From: Apostichopus japonicus | Taxonomy: Eukaryota > Echinodermata > Holothuroidea > Aspidochirotida > Stichopodidae | Length of the DNA: 64,000 bases | Direction of reading: 5' to 3' | Assembly: GCF_037975245.1 (NCBI RefSeq) | Contig: NC_092576.1 | Span: 22,691,611-22,755,610 of the forward strand | Shown here: one piece after another, positions 22,047 through 35,400 of the stretch | Layout: each line of letters starts with the position of its first letter | Position numbering within the stretch: the first letter of the stretch is position 1 | Made by a program: the position numbers and the translations under genes | The notes under the pieces: model-generated | What the model was told of the DNA's origin: nothing | What the model saw: the letters and a program-made list of their open reading frames with translations, nothing else | Databases searched by the model: none

Positions 22047-22465
22047 ATATATATTGTGCACGATAGAAACTGCGACAGTCGCAACAAAATATGTGTGCCT
22101 AAGATGTGTTTACGTGTACGATCGGCACTGCGACAGTCTCAACGCAATCTGTGTGCCAAGTATGTGTTTACGTGCACGATAGCCACTACGACAGTCGCAA
22201 CACAATATACGTGCCTAAGATGTGTTTGCGAGCACGATAGTCACTACGACAGCCTCAATGCAATATATGTGCCTAAAATGTATTTACGTGCACGATAGAA
22301 ACTACGACAGCCTCAATGCAATATAAGTGCCTAAGATATGTTTCATGCACGATAGAAACTTGACAATCACAATGCAATATGTGTGTCTAAGATGTGTTTA
22401 CGTGCACGATAGGCACTACGACAGTCGCAACGCAATATGTGTGTCTTAGATGTGTTTACGTGATA
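22047..22465. repeat. ~58-bp minisatellite, about 7 copies
   Basis: The unit contains GTTTACGTGCACGATAG, ACTACGACAGTCGCAA and AATATGTGTGCCTAAGATGT. Divergence between copies is visible. Confidence 0.85.
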
Positions 22466-22740
22466 TAACTGAGTTATCTCCATTTATAGGTTATCGTAAT
22501 CGATTTGAGTTGTCGCGTATACAAGGATTTTAGAGTATATTAACCTCTAACAAAATTTGACCTTTGCAGATATCAATATAGATATTGTACTCAATAGGTT
22601 GAACTAAAATTATTGTGCTAAGTATGAAGTAAATCCAATGTTTACTTTTGAAGTTATTGTGTTTATAAAGAATTTCCAGAGTTTGGACTTCGATCAGCTC
22701 AAATGACCTTGAGCTTTGCAGAAAACATTAGGTTACTGTA
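22466..22740. other. Spacer, nothing recognised
   Basis: AT-rich spacer between two arrays; no ORF or repeat. Confidence 0.3.
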
Positions 22741-23690
22741 TACTATCATGGGCTGTTACTGTTAACTGAATACCCTGTAGGACTAGCTGTTACTAATAGG
22801 ATTTGTATCATTGTTGCTACATGTGCAGGTTATGAATTGGGGGTTTGGGGATGCTGTTTCTGTTAACTAAATACCCCTGTAGGTGACTAGCTGTTACTAA
22901 TAGGATTTGTATCATTGTTGCTACATGTGCAGGTTATGAATTGGGGGTTTGGGGATGCTGTTTATGTTAACTAAATACCCCTGTAGGTGAATAGCTGTTA
23001 CTAATGATCATTGTTGCTACATGTGCAGGTTATGAATTGGGGGTTTGGGGATGCTGTTTATGTTAACAGAATACCCCTGTAGGTGACTAGCTGTTACTAA
23101 TATGATTTGTATCATTGTTGCTACATGTGCAGGTTATGAATTGGGGGTTTGGGGATGCTGTTTATGTTAACTGAATACCCCTGTAGGTGACTAGCTGTTA
23201 CTAATATGATTTGTAGCATGGTTGCCACATGTGGTTATGAATTGGGGGTTTGGGGATGCTGTTAATGTTAACTGAATACCCCTGTAGGTGACTAGCTGTT
23301 ATTTATAAGATTTGTATCATTGTTGCTACATGTGCAGGTTATGAATTGGGGGTTTGGGGATGCTGTTTATGTTAACTGAATACCCCTGTAGGTGACTAGC
23401 TGTTACTAATATGATTTGTATCATTGTTGCTGCATGTGCAGGTTATGAATTGGGGGTTTGGGGATACTGTTTCTGTTAACTAAATACCCCTGTAGGTGAA
23501 TAGCTGTTACTAATAGGATTTGTATCATTGTTGCTACATGTGCAGGTTATGAATTGGGGGTTTGGGGATGCTGTTTATGTTAACTGAATAGGCATGTAGG
23601 TGACTAGCTGTTATTTATAGGATTTGTAGCATGGTTGCCACATGTGGTTATGGATTGGGGGTTTGGGGATGCTGTTAATGTTAACTGAAT
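22741..23690. repeat. 104-bp tandem repeat, about 9 copies
   Basis: The unit contains GAATTGGGGGTTTGGGGATG, TTAACTGAATACCCCTGTAG and CATTGTTGCTACATGTGCAG. Each copy carries runs GGGGG and GGGG. Confidence 0.9.
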
Positions 23691-23699
23691 ATATACTGC

Positions 23700-25598
23700 A
23701 TTTACACATCCCCCTCCTACCCCGACTTTTCTTGTGTAAATTGCTTACATTTTATATCACACGCACACAAAGTCGAACACACAAATTTATTTTAAGTTAT
23801 GGATATGTTAGCACCATTTTGCATCTTAGCCCACTTATCGTAATAAAAAAAAGGTTTCTCAAAGGAGAGGGGGACCCCTCCCTAGAATGGACGTCAGCAA
23901 AAATCATTTGCACTGCACCCCCATTAAAAATGCAAGTTTGTAACAGTGGGTAGATGGTGTCATGAAAAGTCATATATATCAATACATGAGTTAATTTAAA
24001 CTTAAATATACGGACTCTTAGAATAGGGAAAAACGTGGACTTTCTCCCTCACGACACTACGAGCTGGCTACGTGCCTGTTTAAGACCTTGGTCTTACCGA
24101 TGGAGGGCAGTGAGCTGAAATACTGCACTGTATTGCCTGATGTCAGACAGAACGGGGAGCATACTAATTGGGACAGTCAACACACAAAAGGACAGCACTC
24201 TTTCATTTTAATATGGTTATATATATATATATTATATTTCCATTAAAACAACGTTTCATCTGGTCACAAAGTGTTTCGTCAACAAGCCATACATAAACTA
24301 CTGCTGGTATATATATACTACATATAGGCAGACACTTATATCTATGTGAATGAGTAATATCTTTAGCACATCTTGAATATCTTTCATGCATAGACATTTT
24401 TATACTGTTTGAATTTATTAAAATGACAAACTTTAAGGATGGTTGTTTTAACTTACACCTAAATTACAATAGAAATCTATCATGTAAAAATTCAAATGGT
24501 TGTTTCTGGGGTAAATACCAAGCAAATCCATAACAGTTGAAAAGAAATGGATCAGAAAGTAGCTAGGATAAGTCCACTATTGTTTCTGTTGTGGGGAGAC
24601 AGGTAAGCGGGGAACGAAGTAAATCTACCATAACATCATCTGTTTATGATAGACAATGTGGGAGAGGAAATAAAACAGGTCAAAGAATAACAATAATTGC
24701 TGAAATGACCAGTAAATAGGACAGACCACTCATTGAGAGTATTCTAAGTAAAAATACATGTTAACAGTTAGCCTAGTTTTGTTCCCTATCGAGGTATACT
24801 ATAATGTTTAGTTTGTATAGCCTTCTCAATCTTATCAAGACTACCTGACAAGCAGAACTTGCCACTCTTAAAAAGGTTCATTTAATGTTTGCACAGACTG
24901 CAAATGTATTCAAACTACCATCATCTAAATGAATACAGGTCAACTGTGGTTTAAAGTACGCAGTAAGCATACACACAGTGATCTGATGAATAGGGAATGT
25001 ATGAGAAATATTGTACACCACACATACCAGACCACAAGAGAGACATCATGTCATATAAACAAGCTTGGTCATTTTAATGGTCTAGTTTGTACTGAAATTA
25101 TTACATTCAACTGGAATGTGTAATACACAAACAAAAAATATATATATATGCAGAAATCCCAGCTGTAATTTAGCAGACCACATAATGTATCATCACCTAC
25201 ACACAGAGGGAGAAAATGGAATCCAATTCCTGCTCCAATCCTCCTCTTGTCAGCTACTCTTGATGTGTAAATTAAACAATGTAGGCATTGTCAAATATTT
25301 AAAGTCAGGTTCTTGAAGAACCACAGGTCATTTGACCCAGAGTTCCTTTACCCACTACTTGACACATCAAAATTATCAGTAAATTGGTTATACTTGAGAC
25401 AATTACTGCACATGAATGTCTGTGATCTTCAATCTGAAAGGATACATCAATCCCTAGTGCAATTAGCTTCTTCATGTGTAGTAGCTTTTCCTTTCAGAAA
25501 CACAGTGTACAGTAAAGATCACTTGTCGACTTTAAACCAGGATCAAGTGTATTTATTCCCCTTTCAAAGAGACGATGATTCCCTTGATGGAACACAGT
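23700..25598. other. No gene recognised
   Basis: AT-rich, with several short open frames lacking motifs or splice context. It contains one interspersed-repeat fragment (24589-24626) and a TA-rich patch near 24220. Confidence 0.35.
24589..24626 (+). repeat. Fragment of a repeat also at 62159-62196
   Basis: 38 bp matching 62159-62196 with three mismatches (core GAGACAGGTAAGCG.GGAAC). The second copy is the right end of an inverted-repeat element, so this is probably a solo end. Confidence 0.6.
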
Positions 25599-26145
25599 CA
25601 TAATCACTGGCTACAGTTTCTATGTATCAAGTCATACACAGTTATAATCCCTGGCTACAGTTTCAATGTATCAAGTCATACAGTCATAATCCCTGGCTAC
25701 AGTTTCCATGTATCAAGTCATACACAGTAATAATCCCTGGCTAAAGTTTCCATGTATCAAGTCATACACAGTCATAATCCCTGGCTACAGTTTCAATGTA
25801 TCAAGTCATACAGTCATAATCCCTGGCTACAGTTCCCATGTGTCAAGTCATACAGTCATAATCCCTGGCTACAGTTTCCATGTATCAAGTCATACATCAA
25901 GTCATAATCACTGGCTACAGTTTCCATGTATTGAGTCATACAAAGTCACAATTCTTGGCTACAGTTTCTATGTATCAAGTCATACAAGTCATAATCCCTG
26001 GCTAGTTTCCATGTATCAAGTCATACAGTCATAATGACTGGCTAACGCTCTATGTATCAAGTCATACAAAGTCATCCCTGGCTACAGTTTCCATGTATCA
26101 AGTCATACACAATCATAATGACTGGCTACAGTTCTATGTATCAAG
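25599..26145. repeat. ~42-bp minisatellite, about 13 copies
   Basis: Unit: TCATAATCCCTGGCTACAGT then TTCCATGTATCAAGTCATAC, with small indels. Confidence 0.9.
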
Positions 26146-26689
26146 TGTTTGGTGTTTTGTGCTCAGACTCCACCTTGGGTGACATTTCTTAAAAGTATCA
26201 TGAAGAATCTTTGCAACATACAACACAGCACAGCAGTAGCAACAATGGGCCCCACGTCCCTAGTGACCTTTGACCTAAATTACCGCAACAAAATATTACA
26301 CTACTTCATTAATTATGATCTGTTGATCCCATTTCTGCATATAATTAAATAATGACCAAAGACAACCCCTAATTGGACTTTGATCAACTCCTACAGCCCC
26401 AAACGGAGAACATTAAGAGTTAATTTTCATCAAAATTCTCATAATTCCTGTGAATTCCACATTGTTTGCTCTGTTAGTTTGTGCAAATCTATTTCTTATT
26501 TTCTTTGAGGCTAGAATACCACTGGTCATTCTTTGGTGGTGGTGACCTAAGATCTGTTAAGAATAATAATATAACAAAAAGAAAATACAAATATTTGAAG
26601 TTATTGTCACAGGCATTTTCTATCTGTATGACATGCAAGGGAAGTGTGATAAGGGTTGCATTTAGATTGGTTATTTTCCTAAAGCTAAT
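26146..26689. other. Spacer, nothing recognised
   Basis: AT-rich; no convincing ORF or repeat. Confidence 0.3.
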
Positions 26690-28385
26690 ATTGTCTTTGA
26701 AGACTGGCTACCTTACATAACTCACAAGTGTCAAAGAAGACATAACTCACAAGTGTCTTTAAAGACTGGCTACCTTACATAACTCACAAGTGTCTTTGAA
26801 GACTGGTTACCTTACATAACTCACAAGCCTCTTTAAAGACTGGCTACTTACATAACTCACAAGTGTTTTTGAAGACTGGCTACCTTAAATAACCAAGTGT
26901 CTGGCTACCTTACCAAACTCACAAGTGTCTTCAAAGACTGGCTACCTTACCAAACTCACAAGTGTGTTTGAAGACTGGCTACCTTTATACATAACTCACA
27001 AGCGTCTTTGAAGACTGGTTACCTTACATAACTCACAAGCGTCTTTAAAGACTGGCTACCTTACATAACTCACAAGTGACTTGAAGACTGGCTACCTTAC
27101 ATAACTCACAAGTGTCTTTGAAGAATGGCTACTTACATACCTCACAAGTGTCTTTGAAGACTGGCTACCTTACATAACTCACAAGCGTCTTTAAAGACTG
27201 GCTACCTTACATAACTCACAAGTGATTTGAAGACTGGCTACCTTACATATCTCACAAGTGTCTTTGAAGACTGGCTACCTTACATATCTCACAAGTGTCT
27301 TTGAAGACTGGCTACCTACCATAACTCACAAGTGTCTTTGAAGACTGGCTACCTTACATAACTCACAAGTGTCTTTGAAGACTGGCTACCTTACATAACT
27401 CACAAGTGTCTTTGAAGACTGGCTACCTTACATAACTCACAAGTGTTTTTGAAGACTGGCTACCTTACATAACTCACAAGTGTTTTTGAAGACTGGCTAC
27501 CTTACATAACTCACAAGTGTTTTTGAAGACTGGCTACCTTACATAACTCACAAGCGTCTTTAAAGACTGGCTACCTTACATAACTCACAAGTGACTTGAA
27601 GACTGGCTACCTTACATAACTCACAAGTGTCTTTGAAGAATGGCTACTTACATACCTCACAAGTGTCTTTGAAGACTGGCTACCTTACATAACTCACAAG
27701 TGTCTTTAAAGACTGGCTACCTTACATATCTCACAAGTGTCTTTAAAGACTGGCTACCTACCATAACTCACAAGTGTCTTTGAAGACTGGCTACCTTACA
27801 TAACTCACAAGTGTCTTTGAAGACTGGCTACCTTACATAACTCACAAGTGTCTTTGAAGACTGGCTACCTTACATAACTCAAAAGTGTTTTTGAAGACTG
27901 GCTACCTTACATAACTCACAAGTGTTTTTGAAGACTGGCTACCTTACATAACTCACAAGCGTCTTTAAAGACTGGCTACCTTACATAACTCACAAGTGAC
28001 TTGAAGACTGGCTACCTTACATAACTCACAAGTGTCTTTGAAGACTGGCTACCTTACATAACTCACAAGTGTCTTTGAAGACTGGCTACCTTACATAACT
28101 CACAAGTGTTTTTGAAGACTGGCTACCTTACATAACTCACAAGTGTCTTTGAAGACTGGCTACCTTACATAACTCACAAGTGTCTTGAAGACTGGTTACC
28201 TTACATAACACACAAACATCTTTGAAGACAGGCTACCTTCCATAACCCACAAGTGTCTTTGGAGACTGGCTACCTTACATAGCTCACAAGTGTCTTTGAA
28301 GACTGGCTACCTTACATAACTCACAAGTGTCTTTGAAGACAGGCTACCTTACATAACTCACAAGTGTCTTTGAAGACTGGCTTTA
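26690..28385. repeat. 37-bp minisatellite, about 45 copies
   Basis: Unit: CTTTGAAGACTGGCTACC then TTACATAACTCACAAGTGT. Blocks of several units recur (a group with AAGCGTCTTTAAAG followed by AAGTGACTTGAAG appears at least three times), indicating duplications of multi-unit segments. Confidence 0.93.
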
Positions 28386-29326
28386 ATCTCCAGTGAATTT
28401 CGAGACAGATAAACTGAAAAACTACTTACAAGTTCACACATTTATATACTGTAGATCATTACTGATTGGAATGTATATCTCCAGCAGTCTCTCACTACAA
28501 GAGATGATAAGGTGTATGTCAAGAAACAGTTTAACAGGTGTATTCTAGCTAGGTTCATTAATTCAGGTTTGGCTGAAATTAACTCACAGAAAACAGGTGG
28601 GTTACTGGACAAATGTTGATACAGTGAGATATATGTAATGAATAGATTTGTATTATTCCATATTCACAAAACAATCACATCTTAATTTACACCACCTCTA
28701 GATAAAGAGGCCTTCCATTGCTTGCTATGTAATGAATCAATCATATCACTTTCATTAGCTCCCTTCAATACCATTCAAGCTCGCATCAGCTCAACATTGC
28801 ACAGATTAACAGCTTTGAATATGAACATAGTGTTAATTACTCTGTAAAATGACCCACTCTATGTAATGCTCAACCACAAGACAATGAATCTTCTGGAACA
28901 CGGTAGAGAGATGACTAGGAAAATGTCATTTTGTGTACACACTCTAAAATGGAAAAGATACATTTAACATCAAAATATAAATAGTCCGGACACAAATAAA
29001 GAATATGGTCAAGAAATGGATAAAAGCTACAATGTATAGATGTAAAAAACTTGGTTATTGCGGATGGTTACGGTTTAGAAAGACTGGTGGTTAGGACTAG
29101 GGAACGAGGAACGGAACTAAAGATATTAAAAGTACACTAGCTGTTAAGTACGAACAGATTCAAGGGTTACTTAAGTCACTAAGATTTTCCGCACATATCA
29201 AGGGCGTACCACAGATCATGTCCACGTACATCGGGCCTAGTTATTGCTCCTTTAACTTCCTTCAGCAAATGACAAATAAAAACCTTTCCTCAATAATAGA
29301 TAATATTGCATCAAATAAGAGAGACT
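28386..29326 (-). other. 3' flank / possible 3' UTR of the DNMBP-like gene
   Basis: Follows the stop codon at 29327 on the minus strand. I found no AATAAA on that strand in this stretch, so the transcript end is not placed. Confidence 0.35.
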
Positions 29327-29491
29327 TCAAGGAATCTTGGCAAGATAATTTCCTGGCACATAACCCTGGCGTCCTTCCTGGTCGACGAGCCACCACTCCG
29401 AGTTTCCGTCGACGTCTTGTGCTGAAACCAATCGGACAACCATGCCTGCATCTAGACTGATCTCGTTTGGAGCACTAGCTGTAAAACTCCA
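29327..29491 (-). CDS. DNMBP: DNMBP-like exon 22 (C-terminal SH3, stop)
   Basis: Encodes the last SH3: [26 protein letters not shown] and [12 protein letters not shown], then TGA. The first strand of the fold (the residues before WSF) is not in this exon. The best acceptor (ATTTCTATGCAG at 29494) would put the exon in phase 1, whereas exon 21 leaves in phase 0. Either the acceptor two bases on is used, or a small exon lies between. Confidence 0.88.
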   Translation of the reverse strand, partial: WSFTASAPNEISLDAGMVVRLVSAQDVDGNSEWWLVDQEGRQGYVPGNYLAKIP

Positions 29492-32400
29492 CTCTGCATA
29501 GAAATACTACAGGTGAGAAATCAAAAGGAGAATCGATGAATGCCTGGTGAAATCATTCAGTACCATGATGACTCAGTGCATCTTACTTACTAGAATCAAC
29601 AGAATGTACAATACTTCTAGGTGTAATAATGATTCTATTCTGTTCCTGAAGTATGTATTCTCTGTCCTTGCTCCGGCTACTTACCAATGGCAATACCTCT
29701 AGTTCTAATAATGATTCTATTCTGTTCCTGAAGTATGCTTTCTCTGTCCTTGCTCCGGCTACTTACCAATGGCAATACCTCTAGTTCTAATCATGATTCT
29801 ATTCTGTTCCTGAAGTATGCTTTCTCTGTCCTTGCTCCGGCTACTTACCAATGGCAATACCTCTAGTTCTAATCATGATTCTATTCTGTTCCTGAAGTAT
29901 GCTTTCTCTGTCCTTACTCCGGCTACTTACCAATGGCAATACCTCTAGTTCTAATCATGATTCTATTCTGTTCCTGAAGTATGCTTTCTCTGTCCTTGCT
30001 CCAGCTACTTACCAATGGCAATACCTCTAGTTCTAATCATGATTCTATTCTGTTCCTGAAGTATGCTTTCTCTGTCCTTGCTCCAGCTACTTACCAATGG
30101 CAATACCTCTAGTTCTAATAATGATTCTATTCTGTTCCTGAAGTATGTTTTCTCTGTCCTTGCTCCAGCTCAATACCTCTAGTTCTAATAATGATTCTAT
30201 TCTGTTCCTGAAGTATGTTTTCTTTGTCCTTGCTGCCGCTACTTACCAATGGCTGTTCTTCATCACTGCCATCACACTGGTCAACTCCACCTGCTGCTAC
30301 AGCAGCCTCCTCCTGCCTGCTTAAAACTGAAGATGGCACAAAGCCTTGAGACACTACAAAGGAAAGCAGAGGGCAGTATACTCTTCATTAAAAGTTGACC
30401 TCCTGCCACAGTACATTTGTATTTAACATACAGAGTAGTATGTTTGTATTACAGAGTAGCATAATTTTTATTACATGCAAAATAGTATGTTTATTACACA
30501 CATTTGTTTGTATTACATACAGAATAGTATGTTTTATAATACACACAGAGTAGTACGTTTGAATAACATACAGTATGGTAGTATGTTTGTATTAAACACA
30601 AAGGGTATGTTTGTACTACATACAGTATAGTAGTGTCTTTGTATTATGTGCAGAATAGTATGTTTGTATTACATACAAAGTAGTATGTTTTGTATTACAC
30701 AGAGTAGTATGTTTGTATAACATACAGAATAGTATGTACATTATGACATACAAAGTAGTACATTTGTATCACCTCGGTACCCGCCACACACCACAGCCGC
30801 CTTGGTACCGGCCACACCACTGCCTTGGTACCTGTCACACACCACCATCGCCTGGGTACCTGTCACACACCACCATCACTTTGGTATCCATCACACACCA
30901 CCATCACCTGTATACCTGTCACATCCACCACCATCATCTCAGGTGTACCTATGGTACATCTCCTTTGTTCCACTAGCTATGACTCGGTTCCCATATCCCA
31001 GTGCTTATGACTCACCTCCATTGTCCACATACCAACGATCCCCTCCACCACTGGGATCTTGTTGCTTGATGATTGCCACTAGGTCTCCTTTGTTCACACT
31101 CAACTCCATCGGCTCTTTAGCTATGAACTCACATGAAGCTCTCACAAGTCTGTCCGCTGGGTAACGTTTGGTCAGTCTACCACGATGGTTTTCACTTTGA
31201 TTGTTATTTTTGTTTGGTTGCTGTTGACAATCCAAATGTAAATGAAAACGTGTCAATAAGAACCTTGTAGTTATGGAATCAACACCACAGACAGACTAAG
31301 CAAATCAAAGAGGTAAACAGCAGAGTAAATCTAGAAACTTCTTGTCCAAATATAGTAGTAAATTCAAGTAGACTACAACACACTTTGTCATTGAAGAAGT
31401 CTGTTTTCTCTCACATATTTATTTAATTGCACTTGAATAATAAATATATATTTTAAATCATGAGTTGCAACTATTTACATCTCACATGTGATATTCTCAC
31501 ATAATTGGTTACACCACAATATAGCTAAAACATTACAACCAATTTGGTTGCACTTTATATACAAATTAATAACTGGTATTACCCCAATATTAAACACTAA
31601 ACAGTCAATGAAAAGTTGAAAAATTTTGTTCACAAACAATTCAAGTTTTAGACTAATTTCATAAATTCTTGGCATGATTTCGGTGGAGTGATGTAACAGC
31701 TAACCTATCCATGGTAAATTACTCTTTCTTTATACCTCCCTGTATGGTTATCACCATATTAAGATAACACTGTATTAGATGCTGGTGTCAAGACCTGTGG
31801 CAACATGGCCGCTGCATAAATGATATGAACAGTGTAAAGATTAACATTGAAGTACTCACAGGTTTGCTTGGGGGCGGAGCCGGCTGAGTAGATCTGCGAC
31901 TAAGTCTCCTGTCTAGTTTATCCTTCTTATCAAAGTTGTTGGGAACGAAAGTAAACTGATACTGGTGCTCGACGGCCGACAGATGACTAGCCTCAAAGGC
32001 AGCTAGTATATCAGTAAGATCACTGTTATGTACAATAGATAGCTGTGGAAGAAGCAGGCAACTATTAAATACTGTCAATATATTAACATAGTAACACAGA
32101 GTACTACTCAATATCACTTGATGCATCAGGTTTCCAGGTGATTGTAGTATGAGTTACTGATGATAGTATGAATGACCTCCAGTAGAGGATGGATTCATCT
32201 GAATTGATCTAATGATAGTATGAATTACCTCCAGTAGAGTATGGATTCATAAGAAGTAATCTACTAATGATAGTATGAATTACCTCCAATAGAGGATAGA
32301 TTTTCTTCAGTGTAGAGTTGATGTGATCTCTCTCTGCTTCTACAAATGAAACCACACAACTCTTGAAGATAGCCAATGACATCTCACACAATTTGGGAAT

Positions 32401-35400
32401 CTCATCTTTCAGCTGAATATTCATGGCTTCAAAATTCTTCCGAGCTACTTCTTTCTCATCTCTGACCTGTGAAATATAATCAGGTTACTATAATGGTGAG
32501 AAGTGTCTTCACTGTACACTGTATTATTCTACTGTGTGACTTGATAATAGTACTAACTATGTATACAGATAGTAGTACTAACTATATATAAAGGTGATAG
32601 TACTAACTATATATACAGATAATAGTATTAACTATATATACAGATAATAGTACTAACTATATACAGATAATAGTACTCACTATATATACAGATAGTAGTA
32701 CTAACTATATATACAGATAATAGTACTAACTATATATACAGATAATAGTACTAACTATATATACAGATAATAGTACTAACTATATATACAGATAATAGTA
32801 CTAACTATATATACAGATAATAGTACTAACTATATATAAAGGTGATATTACTCACTATATATACAGATAATAGAACTAACTATATATATATATATAGTAG
32901 TACTAACTATATATACAGATAGAAGTACTAACTATACAAAGGTGATAGTACTAACTATATGTACAGATAATAGTACTAACTATAGATAAAGGTGATAGTA
33001 CTAACTATATATACAGATAATAGTACTAACACAGATAATAGTACTAACTATATATACAGATAATAGTACTAACTATAAATATATACAGGTAATAGTACTT
33101 ACTATAAATATACAGATAATAGTACTAACTATATATACAGATAATATTACTAACTATATACAGATCATAGTACTAACTACTAAGTAGTTTCTTTCTATTA
33201 TTATTATTATAGGAAACACTGAAAAAAATCAGTACAAAAATCATTAGATATATTCAGACCTCCCGTTATCACAAAGGCTCCATAAATCTAATATCCTTAA
33301 CAGAAACAGAGCCCTTACTTTTTGTTACTGCATGATTTGTTATTACTTAAATGGCCTGTACCTTAAGGTACTAAATAACACCAATAACAACAACAATGAG
33401 GATATTACTGACACCACAAAGCTGTTTAACACAGAAGCAAGTGAAATAAAGATATATATATATATTACAATATTACAAAATACATCAATAATTGGGAGAT
33501 ATGCTGTGACAACTCATTGGAGTTACAATCAACAGAACACACTTGGGATACAAAGATGATAACACAACCTACCACCAGAGAATCTGCATAGTAAAAAGAG
33601 AGTGATAGTAAAACAAGATACCTCAAACTATCGTCAAGGATATTGTCCCTCTTACAACATGGATACACTAGTGTTACATACCTCACCCTATAGGAATCTA
33701 GTGGTCCAGCATACCTCACCCTATAGGAATCTAGTGGTCCAGCATACCTCACCCTATAGGAATCTAGTGGTCTAACATACCTCACCCTATAGGAATCTAG
33801 TGGTCTAACATACCTCACCCTATAGGAATCTAGTGGTCCAACATACCTCACCCTATCAGTAGGGATCCAGTATTCTAACATATCACACCCTGTCAATAGG
33901 GATCCAGTAATCTAACATACTGTATCTCACCCTATCAATAGGGATCCAGTGGTCTAACATACCTCACCCTATCAGTAGGGATCCAGTATTCTAACATATC
34001 TCACCCTATCAATAGGGATCCAGTGGTCCAACATACCTCACCCTATTAATAGGGATCCAGTGGTCCACCATACCTCACCCTATCAATAGGGATCCAGTAA
34101 TCTAAAATACATCACCCTATCAATAGGGATCCAGTTATCTAACATATCTCAACCTATCAACAGGGATCCAGTGGTCCAACATATCTCAACCTATCAATAG
34201 GGATCCAGTGGTCTAACATACCTTACTCTATCAATAGGGATCCAATATAAACATAACATACTTTAATCTATTAATATAGATCCAGTATAAACCTAACATA
34301 TCTCACTCTATCAATAGATCCAGTGGTCCAACATACCTCAACCTATCAATAGGTATCCAGTAATCTAACATATCTCACTCTATCAATAAGGATCCAGTGG
34401 TCTAGCATACCTCACTCTATCAATAAGGATCCCGTGGTCCAACATATCTCACTCTATCAATAGGGATCCAGTGATAGATTATACCCCATCCAGTGTAAAA
34501 CTAACATATCTCAACCTATCAATAGGGATCCAGTATAAACCTTTAACATATCTCAACCTATCAATAGGGATCTAGTATAAACCTAACATATCTCAACCTA
34601 TCAATAGTGATATAATAATGCACTCTGTCATTCTAGCCAAGGCAATTGAAATATATATTCAACACATTCAAGGAAATTAAAAATATTCCAAGTTATGAAT
34701 GGCCACAGATGAAAGTTACATTGATGGATACCACAAAACAACGACAATGTGAATGACTGTCCATGAAGAACCATACATGAAGATGATATAAATTCAAACA
34801 TTTAACACAGTTTTGCCTGATGAGAGAATTCAACAAAACTACAAATTTGCATCCAACATCAAGTCCATAAATTTCGAATGCAGGTAAAAGCATGCATGTA
34901 TTTTTTATTCCTGAGGACATCAATGAGATATTTGAAACAAGCAAACGGGTTATTAACCAGGGCTGACGAACAGAGACTGATTCCAACCTCTTTGGGTTTC
35001 TTTTCTTTGAGCCGTCTCGGGCTCCCGACAGATGAAGCCTGCTCATCTTCATCGTCACTCTCATGTAATCGATCCAATTTATCCTTTCCCTTGGTCTTAA
35101 TCAGCAACAGGTAAGCCAGAGAACAAAACAACTTGACTTCAATTATAGTAAATGTTTTTGTGTCATATAACAAGCAGGGTAACTTGCGTTTACAAGGTGT
35201 GTATACTCGGATCTCTGTTTAACTCAAAATAGACTTAGACATTTACACCAAATAATAAAAATCCAATAAAGAATCTTGAAATATATTTAGTAAGATTCAA
35301 ACATGAAGTAGTTCCAGGCTTTTATTATGTTGAGGTTATTCTGTTGACAAGGTTTTCAGACTCCATGAACCAAGGTTTTATGTGGCTCGACATGTATCAA

